Positions 18,554 to 27,749 of a stretch of 64,000 bases of DNA are shown piece after piece (within the stretch, counting starts at the first letter, position 1; the number at the start of each line of letters is the position of its first letter). The notes below the pieces were generated by a model. The model ran no database searches. It saw nothing but the letters and a program-made list of their open reading frames with translations, and had not been told where the DNA came from. Source of the DNA: Photobacterium lipolyticum (GTDB lineage Bacteria > Pseudomonadota > Gammaproteobacteria > Enterobacterales > Vibrionaceae); the NCBI RefSeq assembly GCF_003026475.1, contig NZ_PYMC01000004.1:1-64000 (forward strand), given 5' to 3'. The translations under genes were made by a program, and so were the position numbers.

Positions 18554-18871
18554 TTACATTTGACTGTCGAGTTTACGCTGCAAGCGCTCCACCTCATCGA
18601 GAAGATCCAAAGCGACAGCGATACCGGGCAGGTTCAATCCTAAATCTTGTTCCATTCGCTGAGCTCTGCGTGCGCGCCTCAGGCAGGTCGTTTCAAACCG
18701 CCAGTGTATTGGCCGATCACCTTGAGGGTCGAGTATTCCCTCCTCAACCAAGGCAATTACCCATTCAGGATGTGTGCCGCAGGCCCGGCAGAGTTCGACC
18801 AGAGTCAGGGTCGGCTCATGTTCTGCGATTATTGTGATAGTCAGCTGGTTTGGAGTAAGTCGCTCAGTCAT
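18554..18871 (-). CDS. cbpM: Chaperone modulator CbpM
   Basis: A 105-residue MerR-like protein that binds the J-domain of CbpA and blocks its DnaK cochaperone and DNA-binding activity. The sequence LTLVELCRACGTHPEWVIALVEEGILDP is the helix-turn-helix-like N-terminal half. It is followed by CLRRARRAQRMEQDLGLNLPGIAVALDLLDEVERLQRKL, typical of CbpM. It starts 3 bases after cbpA and is the last gene of the hsp20-hsp20-cbpA-cbpM operon. Confidence 0.9.
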   Translation of the reverse strand: MTERLTPNQLTITIIAEHEPTLTLVELCRACGTHPEWVIALVEEGILDPQGDRPIHWRFETTCLRRARRAQRMEQDLGLNLPGIAVALDLLDEVERLQRKLDSQM

Positions 18872-18874
18872 TGG

Positions 18875-19822
18875 CTAAACTCCCAGTTTGCTGCGTGGAT
18901 TGAAGGGCATGGTGTCCTTCATCTGCCGAAACAACGCCTTAGACTGCTCATCTTCCACTTTGGGTAGCACAATATTCAGTTTGATCAACATATCTCCGGG
19001 AGGGTTTCCGGGCAGACCACGCCCGCTAAGGCGTAATGTCTGTCCTGAAGCCGAGTTGGCCGGAACCGTGACTTCAAGCGGGCCTGTTGGGGTAGGCAGC
19101 TTTACTTTAGCACCCAAAACTGCTTCCCATGGGGCGATGGGAAGCACCAGGCAGAGGTTTTTTTGCTCTATCCGATAGAAGGGATGGGATCGGAAACTCA
19201 CCTCAAGATAAAGGTCCCCGTTAGCTCCACCGGATTGTCCCGGCAGCCCCTTTCCGCTCAGGCGGATTTGCTGCCCCTCCCGGATCCCCTTTGGAATGCG
19301 CAAACTAATTGTTTGAGCCTGTTGCCTCTGTAACGAGTGATCTTGCAGGGTCAATGTCCGGGTTGTTCCAAGGAAACTATCTTCAATATCGATCTGGATT
19401 TTGGCATGCTGATCTTCCCCCTTCGTCGTGAAGCTATGGCCGCGGAACGCCTGACGGGAGCGAGGTCGCGTCTGCTGAAACGGATTGCCGAACAGGGATT
19501 CAAAAAAATCGGAAAACGCCGCTGCATCTCCCTGTGTAAAATTGTCACCAGAAAAGTGAAAGTTACGCTCCCAGTTGGGCGGCGCAGTAAATTCCTGCCC
19601 GGAGTGCCAACTGTCTCCAAGCTGGTCATAGGCTGCACGCTTTTTAGGATCTTTTAGCGCTTCATAAGCTTCACGGACTTGGATGAACTTTTTATCGGCA
19701 TCCGCTTCTTTACAGACATCTGGATGGTATTTACGCGCCAGTTTTTTATAAGCACGCTTAATATCCGCCTGAGTTGCGTTGCGGGGAACATCAAGTATTG
19801 CGTAATAATCACGATACTCCAT
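18875..19822 (-). CDS. cbpA: DnaJ-type cochaperone CbpA
   Basis: A 315-residue class B J-protein that stimulates DnaK and binds curved DNA. The J-domain is at residues 1-70 with HPD at 33-35 (KYHPDVC). A Gly/Phe region around FSDFFESLFGNPF follows, then two C-terminal beta-sandwich domains (ISLRIPKGIREGQQIRLSGKG). There is no zinc finger (no CxxCxGxG), which separates it from DnaJ. Start ATG 19822 has AAGGTG upstream; an upstream in-frame start at 19876 would add 18 non-homologous residues. It lies between the hsp20 genes and cbpM. Confidence 0.92.
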   Translation of the reverse strand: MEYRDYYAILDVPRNATQADIKRAYKKLARKYHPDVCKEADADKKFIQVREAYEALKDPKKRAAYDQLGDSWHSGQEFTAPPNWERNFHFSGDNFTQGDAAAFSDFFESLFGNPFQQTRPRSRQAFRGHSFTTKGEDQHAKIQIDIEDSFLGTTRTLTLQDHSLQRQQAQTISLRIPKGIREGQQIRLSGKGLPGQSGGANGDLYLEVSFRSHPFYRIEQKNLCLVLPIAPWEAVLGAKVKLPTPTGPLEVTVPANSASGQTLRLSGRGLPGNPPGDMLIKLNIVLPKVEDEQSKALFRQMKDTMPFNPRSKLGV

Positions 19823-19876
19823 AACACCTTTCTTCAGTGATGAAAGCCAGATTTCGTAAGCCGAAATTTGCCGCAA

Positions 19877-20245
19877 TCAATCGAGATTGATTTTGATCCG
19901 TGTAGGTTTTAGCTCTTCACGCTTAGGAATATGCAGGTAAAGCACACCATCATTTAAACTGGCAGAAATATGTGTACTGTCAAACTCTTTGCTTAATGTA
20001 AACTCACGTGAGTAGGCGTTATAGCGTACTTCATTCATAATTGGCTTATAGCTTGCGTCAGGCTCAAGGTCGATATTACCTTTGATGGATAGTTTATTCT
20101 CAAGAGTCTCGATGATGAGTCCGTCACGTGCCACTCCGGGCATATCCGCATAAAGACTGATACCGTCATCATCTTCGCAGATATCAACGCGAGGGCTGAT
20201 ATAACGTGGTTTTTCCCGGTCTGAAGCGTATAGTTCATTACTCAT
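19877..20245 (-). CDS. Hsp20 small heat-shock protein (second of pair)
   Basis: A 122-residue alpha-crystallin-type holdase. The ACD spans about residues 15-115 (ISLYADMPGVARDGLIIETLENKLSIKG ... SLNDGVLYLHIPKREE) with the conserved DGVLYLHIPK strand. The short C-terminal tail KPTRIKINLD provides the I-x-I anchor (IKI). Start ATG 20245 has GGAGG upstream; the longer frame from 20299 overlaps the upstream hsp20 gene. It lies 16 bases after that gene and 54 bases before cbpA. Confidence 0.9.
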   Translation of the reverse strand: MSNELYASDREKPRYISPRVDICEDDDGISLYADMPGVARDGLIIETLENKLSIKGNIDLEPDASYKPIMNEVRYNAYSREFTLSKEFDSTHISASLNDGVLYLHIPKREELKPTRIKINLD

Positions 20246-20261
20246 AACAACCTCCGTTTCG

Positions 20262-20705
20262 TCATTTAATTTCAATTTTTTTCGGTGACAATGCATCATC
20301 GTTTCGGCGGAAGCTAACGGTCAATATACCATCACGGTAGCTTGCTTCGGCCTGATCCGGATCTGCGTAGTCAGGAAGGCTAATTGAACGGTGAAACTCT
20401 CCTGAAAAACGTTCATTGGCGTAATACTTGCCTTTTTCGCTTTTCGGGATTGGACGTTGACCAGAAATAGTCAGCAAACCATGCCGGGCATTCAGTTCGA
20501 TACTTGCCAAATCAAAACCGGGGACAAACAGGTAAACTATAACCTTGTCATCGGTATGACCGAGGTTTGCCGGCGGATAACTCTTATGGCCGGTAGCGCG
20601 AATACTGGTAAACGGCCAGTCCCAGAAATTGTTTGTCAGCTCTTCCTGCATACGGTGTAATGGCTCATAGAAGCTGTCTTCAATATCAATAAGCGAACGG
20701 GACAT
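20262..20705 (-). CDS. Hsp20 small heat-shock protein (first of pair)
   Basis: A 147-residue alpha-crystallin holdase and first gene of the chaperone operon. The N-terminal region with NNFWDWPF is followed by an ACD (VIVYLFVPGFDLASIELNARHGLLTISGQ ... YRDGILTVSFRRNDD). The tail SPKKIEIK carries an IEI anchor. It is only distantly like its neighbour, so the two may form hetero-oligomers rather than being a recent duplication. GGAGA lies upstream of the ATG. Heat induction is likely, but I could not identify a sigma-32 promoter by eye. Confidence 0.9.
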   Translation of the reverse strand: MSRSLIDIEDSFYEPLHRMQEELTNNFWDWPFTSIRATGHKSYPPANLGHTDDKVIVYLFVPGFDLASIELNARHGLLTISGQRPIPKSEKGKYYANERFSGEFHRSISLPDYADPDQAEASYRDGILTVSFRRNDDALSPKKIEIK

Positions 20706-21060
20706 AAGTATCTCCTCTGTTGTTTCGTCTAACTGCTATCACGTATGACTTATTTAGTTTCCTCTGAAGCGCCTCTGCCTTTTACATTATTTTTCTATTA
20801 CCAGAGATGCTACGACAGAAGAAAAAGCTATGCGCATCAGAAACCTGGAACGGTATGATAACCATTATAGTCAACTTGTGAAGAAACACGGTAAAAAAGA
20901 ATACGAGGGGTGGCGGACTTAGATAATATACCAAATCACTAGGTCGGTAATAACCTAAGCAATGGCCGTAATAATGGGGATGAAGATATTATGAGATCAT
21001 ACCAACGCCATTAAGAATCTCTGAATGGCATACTATTCAATGGAATTGGAACTTCATAAC
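20706..21060. other. Region upstream of the hsp20 operon
   Basis: About 355 bp with no supportable gene. It should contain the leftward promoter of the chaperone operon. On the minus strand a TATAAT lies near 20870 without a good partner hexamer. No CTTGAA/CCCCAT sigma-32 pair was seen. Confidence 0.3.
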
Positions 21061-21217
21061 AGAGGTTTTGACGTGTTTAGTCACTACACTTCGTCATTCC
21101 GTAAAGTGAGGTACGAACTTATACGGAATCTAAGGCACACGGTTAGAGCTGGATCCCGGATATTTCGTTCCTCGATTCCGGGATGACGTGTTTAGGTGCT
21201 TCAACTATCCATAATTG
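21061..21217 (-). repeat. 158 bp interspersed repeat, copy 2 (inverted)
   Basis: Reverse-complement copy of the element at 16926-17083. It reads TTCCGTAAAGTGAGGTACG...TACGGAATCT and then CTGGATCCCGGATATTTCGTTCCTCGATTCCGGGATGAC on the plus strand. It lies immediately after the stop codon of the leftward GGDEF gene, so it could act as its transcript 3' end. Confidence 0.9.
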
Positions 21218-21235
21218 ATGTAAAAATAGTCTTGG

Positions 21236-23347
21236 TTAAGAAGGTTGCCCCTGCAAATTCGGATGCTGATGGTAGGCTTGTTTGTCCTGATACATCGCTT
21301 TATCCGCGACTTGAAACAGTTTATCCATTGGGGTATTTTCGCTACTCGCCCAACCTAAAGCAAAATGAATGGGGAGCGAGTCACCACTATCCAGCAGAAC
21401 AGTACGCTTGCCTCTTACAGCCTCTAATCGCCGGCCCAATACCTGACAAGCTTTTTGTCCTCCGTCTTCAACTACGATAGCAAATTCATCACCACCTAAT
21501 CTGAAAACACAGTCGGTTTGACGGCAAGCTTCTTGGAGCGCCTCTGCGACAACTTTCAATAGATTGTCACCGACAACATGGCCGTAATCATCGTTCGCTT
21601 GCTTCAAATCATTAACATCAATGATGAAAACTCCAAATTTGCGTTCCGGATAACGCATAACCAAATCGGCACTGCGGTCAAAGGCGCTATCGAATGCTTT
21701 ACGGTTAGGTAATTCAGTCAGCGCATCTGTCACGGCAATACGTTCGAGTTCTTCGTTTAGCATCCGCCCCTCTATCGCGGAAGAGAGTTGACGCACGAAT
21801 AAAGAAATAATCTCAAAATCTTCCCGCTCAAGCAGAGAATACTGCATCACTAGCATTCCAAGTGAATGACCTTGGGAGTCTGCCAGATTAAAGCAATGTA
21901 AGCTCTTTTCACCACTTTGATAGCAGTACTCGGCATTGGCTTTCACGTTTTCCAATAGCACGAGGACTGCAGAGTCAATACCGGAAGTTTCCCATTCGGC
22001 GTCATCGGTTCCTTCGAGTTTCAGGGCCCAACCCGCCTGCGGATACAAATTGGCCACCTGCACTAGTGCGACCTCTTTGACATCGCCTTGCTGTAGTTTA
22101 GCGCTGAAGGCCAGTAATGACTGCAGGATCTTACGCCGTTTTTCTTCACGCTGAAGCGAATGAGTCAGCTCCTCCGTTTTTTCCTCAACTTTTTTCCCTA
22201 ACTGATCGTTAAAGTTGAGTAACTGAAGATTGTATTTTTCTTTTTCACTATAGGCTTTTTTCAATGCGTTATTAGTCAACGCAAGATCTTCAAGCTGAGC
22301 CTGAATAGTCGAGGCCATCTCGTTAAATAGTTTACCTACTTGATAGAACTCAGCAAAGCGCAGCTTACGCTCCTTCTGGATATACTCACCACGAGAATAT
22401 GAACGCACCATCTGCATTAAGACACTCAGCGGGCGAGTGATCCAACGATAGGTGACCGCAGCACCAAACACACCCAGCACAATCAACCCAGCTATCACCA
22501 ATAAAATAATATGAAGGGAATCGGCAAGTTCACCTCCCTTAAGGTTTCGGTCTATGTATACCACTGCATTATAGCTAAGAGGGTTTGCGATATATTCATT
22601 ATCAATTTCAATCTGCTGACTCAGTGTGATCGGATCACTTAATGCAGTATCGCCGTCAGACGCCACCACCAGCACCTGGTTCTGATCGCGGTAGAGCTCT
22701 ACTTTCTCTCCAAATTTCAGGTAAGGGCGGAGTACTTCACTAATGCTCTCAACCGGGATAACTGCGATAAGGTAACCGAGCGGCTGTCGAGTTAGACCTT
22801 CCGTCAGTAAAGACTGATAGATCGGAACCACGAGTGTAATACCTCGCTGGCTGGGGCTGATGTTACTGGAGACCAGCACTTCATTCTGATAAGCAAATAC
22901 CCACTGCCAGGCGGTGCTCAACTGCCCTTTCTCAATTCTTTGATTCAGCTCCTGCTTGACTAGAGCTAGTTCAATCCGCCCCGTCATTCCCCGATAGTTT
23001 TCAATTTCTTCCCAATTCTTATCAACCAAGTAAGCGGCTTTAACCAACGGAGCATGACTAACCAAAGACGCTAACGTTGCTCGAACATGGCTGGAAAGAA
23101 AAAAATCATCCATGGCCTGAACCAGCAGCCGATCACGAGCATGAACATCGAGACTGGTTGAAAGCACATTAAACCGGTAATTAAACTCATTCAGCAAGGT
23201 TCCCGACAGGCGTTCAAGTTGTTCCATGTGATAATTTTTTTCAATATCAGACTGATGTTTTAATATCAAACTACCAACGATTGCAGCTGGTAAAATCGCA
23301 ATAAGCATCATCAGTAATGCTAGCGAATACTTCAAACGTAACTTCAT
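21236..23347 (-). CDS. Membrane diguanylate cyclase with periplasmic sensor
   Basis: A 703-residue c-di-GMP synthase. TM1 (about 8-28) and TM2 (about 282-305) bracket a large periplasmic dCache-like domain. A HAMP segment, coiled coil (about 355-410), GAF-like region (about 410-530) and GGDEF domain (about 545-695) follow. The active site is intact (RLGGDEF), with an inhibitory RxxD (RQTD) five residues before it, so product inhibition is likely. Its start codon overlaps the stop of the upstream binding-protein gene (TGATG), implying coupled translation and a functional pair. Confidence 0.92.
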   Translation of the reverse strand: MKLRLKYSLALLMMLIAILPAAIVGSLILKHQSDIEKNYHMEQLERLSGTLLNEFNYRFNVLSTSLDVHARDRLLVQAMDDFFLSSHVRATLASLVSHAPLVKAAYLVDKNWEEIENYRGMTGRIELALVKQELNQRIEKGQLSTAWQWVFAYQNEVLVSSNISPSQRGITLVVPIYQSLLTEGLTRQPLGYLIAVIPVESISEVLRPYLKFGEKVELYRDQNQVLVVASDGDTALSDPITLSQQIEIDNEYIANPLSYNAVVYIDRNLKGGELADSLHIILLVIAGLIVLGVFGAAVTYRWITRPLSVLMQMVRSYSRGEYIQKERKLRFAEFYQVGKLFNEMASTIQAQLEDLALTNNALKKAYSEKEKYNLQLLNFNDQLGKKVEEKTEELTHSLQREEKRRKILQSLLAFSAKLQQGDVKEVALVQVANLYPQAGWALKLEGTDDAEWETSGIDSAVLVLLENVKANAEYCYQSGEKSLHCFNLADSQGHSLGMLVMQYSLLEREDFEIISLFVRQLSSAIEGRMLNEELERIAVTDALTELPNRKAFDSAFDRSADLVMRYPERKFGVFIIDVNDLKQANDDYGHVVGDNLLKVVAEALQEACRQTDCVFRLGGDEFAIVVEDGGQKACQVLGRRLEAVRGKRTVLLDSGDSLPIHFALGWASSENTPMDKLFQVADKAMYQDKQAYHQHPNLQGQPS

Positions 23348-24522
23348 CAGTTTTGCAGCCGCTGTTGTTGTGTAAAAGCCAGCTGCTGCATATATGCCGC
23401 CGCTTCTTCTGCTGATAAACCATCCTTGAACCTTAAATAACCTTTTTTCATCGCCTGCCAGGCAATCGCCATAGCAGTGAGCGAAGGCATTTGCTCGGCG
23501 AGCTGAAGCTGTTTGAGTATGACCAATTCATCGCCCGTCGCTTGTTTGACTACCTGATTAAATAATTTCTGATCTACCGGCAGTAGTCGATGGCTCTGAT
23601 ACACCCATTCTTGATTATCTTTTCTTTGGACAAATTTCAGAAAGTGTCGGATATGCTCTTTTTTATTGCTGCCGTCGCGGGATTTTTCAGGAATAGCGAA
23701 AACAAACGTACTTTTCATTGGGTGCATCACTTTCCCTTCCACTGTCGGCAACAGCGTCACACCTAAGTTATCACCCAGTTCACGTTTGAGATCTTGGTAA
23801 GCCCAGTCACCATTTATGGCGTAAGCCGTTTCACCTTTTATGAATAGTTTTTGCGAACAGTTATAGTCACAGTTTCCATCCACCACGTTGTCCTGAGCTA
23901 ACTGGTGGTAAAAGTTAAGGGCCTGAACCATGGCTGGCGTATTTAAACTGATCAGATCGCCATAAATTGGCCTGCCGTTAAATGCTGATAAAAATGGGAC
24001 CAAATAGTACATATCGCTGTAGTTCCAGCCGACAGGCATAAGATGCAGCTGCTGAAATTGAGTGACTGATGTGCGGATACTCTTCCAGCTTGTCGCGGGG
24101 TTGGCCACATATTGCTTGTTATAAAACAGCATTAAGTGATTGCCCTGAATAATAGGCACGCCCCAGTATGAGCCATCAACCAATGCCGTTTCCCGTGCGT
24201 CCTGGGCCAATTCCGTGCTCAGCCACTGCTCAGGAATCGGCTCTAATTGCATCTGCCGGTAAAGACCGAGAAAATCAGAAGGAACAAAAATAAGATCAGG
24301 CACCCCGCCATACTGTGCCCCCAGTATGATTTCAGCTTTGATTTTTTCAGGCTCAAACTGAACGAGGGAAACACGAGTAGCCGTTTCTTGCTCAAAACGT
24401 GACACTAATCCTTCGATAAACGACTCTGACTGGTGTGAATACCAAATTGTAATATCAGCTGCACATAATTGCGGTGCCAATAGCAGCATTAACACAAGAA
24501 CCACATGGCGAAAAACAGTCAA
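23347..24522 (-). CDS. Periplasmic solute-binding protein (MalE-like) coupled to GGDEF
   Basis: A 391-residue ABC-type binding protein, cluster 1 (sugar/MalE-like). A signal peptide (VFRHVVLVLMLLLAPQLCAA) precedes ITIWYSHQSESFIEGLVSRFEQETATRVSLV. The later motifs ETAYAINGDWAYQDLKRELGDNLGVTLLP and FVFAIPEKSRD are typical of the family. I chose the TTG at 24522: it has GGAGG eight bases upstream, whereas the ATGs further up lack a ribosome site and would add a long leader before the signal peptide. No permease or ATPase gene is nearby, so it is more likely a ligand sensor for the downstream cyclase than an import component. Confidence 0.85.
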   Translation of the reverse strand: MTVFRHVVLVLMLLLAPQLCAADITIWYSHQSESFIEGLVSRFEQETATRVSLVQFEPEKIKAEIILGAQYGGVPDLIFVPSDFLGLYRQMQLEPIPEQWLSTELAQDARETALVDGSYWGVPIIQGNHLMLFYNKQYVANPATSWKSIRTSVTQFQQLHLMPVGWNYSDMYYLVPFLSAFNGRPIYGDLISLNTPAMVQALNFYHQLAQDNVVDGNCDYNCSQKLFIKGETAYAINGDWAYQDLKRELGDNLGVTLLPTVEGKVMHPMKSTFVFAIPEKSRDGSNKKEHIRHFLKFVQRKDNQEWVYQSHRLLPVDQKLFNQVVKQATGDELVILKQLQLAEQMPSLTAMAIAWQAMKKGYLRFKDGLSAEEAAAYMQQLAFTQQQRLQN

Positions 24523-24713
24523 CCTGCCCGCCTCCTTTGTTGTTATCAACATATATGAGTAATTTATCAATAGCTGCACAACATAACATATCATTCACTG
24601 TATTCAGAGAGCGCGATGTGATTGACTGCTAATTCTGCTGAAATAGTTGGCCAAACCAGCTCAGGATACGGCGCTCAGTGATTTATGGGGTTCATAAATG
24701 GAGGGTATACGCT

Positions 24714-25499
24714 TCAGCCCTGACTACACTCCCCCAGAAAACGCATAATGCCGTATTGCTGTAACCATGCTAGCTGTTCAGGCTGTTTCACCAGAAAGCG
24801 ACCGCTGTAATTAATACCGTTGGCAAACACGCCATGGATATTGTTGGTTACTCGTGGCACTAACAGCATCCACTTTTTAGTCAGTATCAGATTATAGGGT
24901 TTGCATTCCGGCTCCCCGTTCAGCCCCTCCATGCCTGATAAACCCAGTTCTTTCAAACCGGCGAGGTAACACAAATACAGGCGTTCACTGTTCAGTTCGT
25001 CAAAGCGGTACAAACGATGCTGAAATGGAAGTGAATGGCTGAGAATGGCATCTTCCAAAGGAATGGCTGTTTTCACCAGCTGCATGTGACGGTGTGTCTG
25101 GCTTGCCCCGGCCATGGTTCCACCATTATAAAACCCCAGTACTTCGTCATGATCAAACCCCATTATCCAGGCAGCAAAATCCTGTAATTCCAGTGGCGCC
25201 GTTTGCGGAATGAATTCGCGAGAACAGATAAGCAAATGCGGGTTTAGCACCGGATATTTGTTGAGCAGACAAACATGCCCCTTGCCGGCATCGGCAACAT
25301 ACATCTCTTCTTCATAGGGAAGAAAGGGATTGTCCTGTTTCTTGGCTGAAGTAAACTTCTTGGTCGCATTGTTTGTAACGACATGGCCTAAAAACTCGAT
25401 ACCATTTTCAACAATGGCTGTAGCTTCTGTTGTAATTGGCAGCAGGCTTCCATTCGCCAATGCTCGCTCGACTACCTGTTCAGCTTTAGTCCAGAACAT
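24714..25499 (-). CDS. ATP adenylyltransferase / Ap4A phosphorylase family
   Basis: A 261-residue member of the HIT superfamily branch that phosphorolyses diadenosine tetraphosphate to ATP and ADP. The sequence NPFLPYEEEMYVADAGKGHVCLLNKYPVLNPHLLICSREF precedes the catalytic region GGTMAGASQTHRHMQLV, where the H-x-H motif carries the active His. KPYNLILTKKWMLLVPR follows. The size is close to bacterial relatives and smaller than yeast APA1. It seems monocistronic. Confidence 0.85.
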   Translation of the reverse strand: MFWTKAEQVVERALANGSLLPITTEATAIVENGIEFLGHVVTNNATKKFTSAKKQDNPFLPYEEEMYVADAGKGHVCLLNKYPVLNPHLLICSREFIPQTAPLELQDFAAWIMGFDHDEVLGFYNGGTMAGASQTHRHMQLVKTAIPLEDAILSHSLPFQHRLYRFDELNSERLYLCYLAGLKELGLSGMEGLNGEPECKPYNLILTKKWMLLVPRVTNNIHGVFANGINYSGRFLVKQPEQLAWLQQYGIMRFLGECSQG

Positions 25500-25987
25500 A
25501 TTTTTTCCCTTGTAGTGATATACCCATACTACTCTACCAGCACGATAGTGCCTCCCCTGTTATCGTTTCCACCAGCTAACTTGAGCTTTCATGGCCGGGA
25601 ACATCGCACTGTATTATTTACTTTACACTTTTAGTGCAATGTCCACCTACTTAAACACCCTGTTTTGTGGAAGCCAATAATGAAAGTTTGTATGATTCGC
25701 TGCAAGTTAAGAGGTGCTGTTTTCCACCGAATTCCTGTTCGTACTCCAATGGAAAACGGTATCACTTAAAGGTAAGACTTTATTTTTCGGTCATTTAAAG
25801 GCTTACCATTAATGGGGGCGTTCTTAGTTCGGTCAAACTGAGTCCCCCTGTTATTCCCATCTGTTAAGTTTATAGTGTCAGATACATTATTACCGTAGCG
25901 GAAATAGCAAACAGGCGCACCTTTCGGTAAACGCCTGCCATCAATTATAAGACTCTTTTGCCTTACTCAATCCTTGAACACTGTCAA
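25500..25987. other. Non-coding stretch between two leftward genes
   Basis: A 488 bp gap. It holds a hairpin CAGGCG (25912-25917) / CGCCTG (25932-25937), which on the minus strand could end the permease transcript, though its T tract is poor. The rest (25540-25900) shows no gene, repeat or operator that I recognise. Confidence 0.35.
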
Positions 25988-27166
25988 CTAGATAAGTTGC
26001 GCAGCCAATAAAAAACAACCAAACATAAAGCTCAACCCTAAGGCTAACTGCCCGCCTCCTGCCTGATAACACTCTGCGACAGTTTCCTGCTCAACAAATG
26101 TCAGCCTTTCAGAGCTACGTACTTTAATTGTCATCGCCATTGGAACGAAAATAGCCAGGAACACTAAGATAAAGCCGGCATAGCCCAACACTGACAAGAA
26201 TTGATCTGCAGCCCATAATGCGCCAGCCAGAGGCAAAATAAAGGTCAGAACGTAAGTTACCGCACGATTTTGCTTAAATGTATCGGCATTTTGATCGAAC
26301 AGCGCCATCGCCACACCCAAAAATGATGTTAATAGCGCCAATCCGGTAAAGCCCGACAAAATCACCTGGATGCTGGTAAAGCGTTCGCCTAATGCCACGA
26401 TCAGTTCAGAGACATTCGAGAATTTTACTAACTGCTCCGGTGATAGGTTGCCGACAACAGCATAAAGCCACAACAGGTAACAGGCTAGCGGTATAACAGA
26501 GCCAACAACCACCATATTACGTAGCTGTTTGTGTGTCGCTTCACCGTTATAAGTCACAAGAGATGGGATCACGACCATAAAGCCAAAGCTGGTAAACAAC
26601 ACTGAACTGGTTTTAATCAGGTCGACTTTGTCATTATTGGTGGCTTCAAAAAGGTGCTCGAATGACATGCTCGGCATCAGCGACATCAAGGTAAGTGCAA
26701 GCACTACCACCATGATCGCAAAGAGTACGCGGTTCAGCTTATCAACGACGGCAGTACCTGCAGCCACAACTGCACCAGCAATAAGTGTAAAGATGATCTG
26801 GCTTTGTACCATGCTTAGTTCAAGGCCTAACCCTGTGGTCATTTTCTTAACCAAATCACCCGCACCGATAATGTAGGCCATTAGCAAGCAGACCAGTAGC
26901 GCATAAAGCAGTCCGTTGGTCACGACCTGGCCGCCTTTGCCCAATGTTTTTCTGGCGATGGTATTCATACCCAGCCCGCCACCTGACTTGATACTGACTT
27001 CAAGTAACAACAAGGCCGCATAAGTCGTGCCGAGCCAGATCACCAGCATCAGCAATGTACCCCATAACAAGCCGAATTGAGCCAGCACCATAGGGATCGC
27101 TAACATACCGGCACCCAGTGCCGTGCCTGCGACAATTAACGCACTGCCAATTAATTTCATATTCAC
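25988..27166 (-). CDS. Aromatic amino acid permease (HAAAP family, Mtr/TyrP-like)
   Basis: A 392-residue inner-membrane H+-coupled symporter for tryptophan, tyrosine or related amino acids. It starts MKLIGSALIVAGTALGAGMLAIPMVLAQFG, the family signature of TM1, and continues with about 11 helices. It includes LYALLVCLLMAYIIGAGD and SFGFMVVIPSLVTYNG, both typical of Mtr/TyrP/TnaB. GTG at 27166 is preceded by AGAGGTAA at good spacing; ATG 27160 is the alternative. Substrate choice cannot be settled from sequence. No tryptophanase gene is adjacent. Confidence 0.88.
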   Translation of the reverse strand: MNMKLIGSALIVAGTALGAGMLAIPMVLAQFGLLWGTLLMLVIWLGTTYAALLLLEVSIKSGGGLGMNTIARKTLGKGGQVVTNGLLYALLVCLLMAYIIGAGDLVKKMTTGLGLELSMVQSQIIFTLIAGAVVAAGTAVVDKLNRVLFAIMVVVLALTLMSLMPSMSFEHLFEATNNDKVDLIKTSSVLFTSFGFMVVIPSLVTYNGEATHKQLRNMVVVGSVIPLACYLLWLYAVVGNLSPEQLVKFSNVSELIVALGERFTSIQVILSGFTGLALLTSFLGVAMALFDQNADTFKQNRAVTYVLTFILPLAGALWAADQFLSVLGYAGFILVFLAIFVPMAMTIKVRSSERLTFVEQETVAECYQAGGGQLALGLSFMFGCFLLAAQLI

Positions 27167-27749
27167 AACGTTTACCTCTAAATTCTTTTGTTTATCTGTC
27201 TGGAGAGATCGTCGGTATCTGTGTACAAAACATGCTTAACAAACTGAGAACAATCAGCTTGATACGGTGAAACAGACAGACAATTACCCGAGACGGCGAA
27301 GACAGCGACGATTAGTAGCTAAACGTGCTAAAACTTGAAAAAGCAAAGAAGCCATAAAACTGGCCAGAGGTAGTAAAAGCAGAATTAAGGTGAGTGAGTG
27401 ATCTATTCTGTGTCGAAATCTGCAGCAACGTTGGGGTCAGCAACGGCACTAGGGTGTTATGGTTCATTTATCGTACTCCAAAAACGATGTTGTCCATGTT
27501 TATTCAGATGACAATCCGTCTGTCATCTTTACTGTTCCGGTCTGAACAGTGTATTCGGTCATTAGGCAAAGTAATAAGTTACGTGTTAAAGCGCAAGCTT
27601 TATTTTTGGAACCTTTAACTGTGATTTTGCGGGATAATGCGCGGTTCTTTAGCATCTTGCATGTGTGCCTTGCTAATTTCAATTTGGATCTAGATCACGT
27701 AAACTGCGCGCCTAGATTATGAACCATGTCCTGTTAGGTGAAACACACA
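27167..27749. other. Divergent region, permease / FAD oxidoreductase
   Basis: About 580 bp. On the minus strand a 23-codon ORF (about 27352-27281, MASLLFQVLARLATNRRCLR...) could be a leader peptide, but it lacks Trp or Tyr codons and has no clear terminator after it. I saw no TyrR box (TGTAAA-N6-TTTACA). No other gene is supportable. Confidence 0.3.

Noticed and set aside
25600..25900. Possible insertion-sequence remnant
   Set aside because: No inverted ends, no transposase-like translation; composition alone is not evidence.
27281..27352. Leader peptide for attenuation of the aromatic amino acid permease
   Set aside because: The 23-codon ORF has no Trp or Tyr codons and no clear terminator/antiterminator pair.
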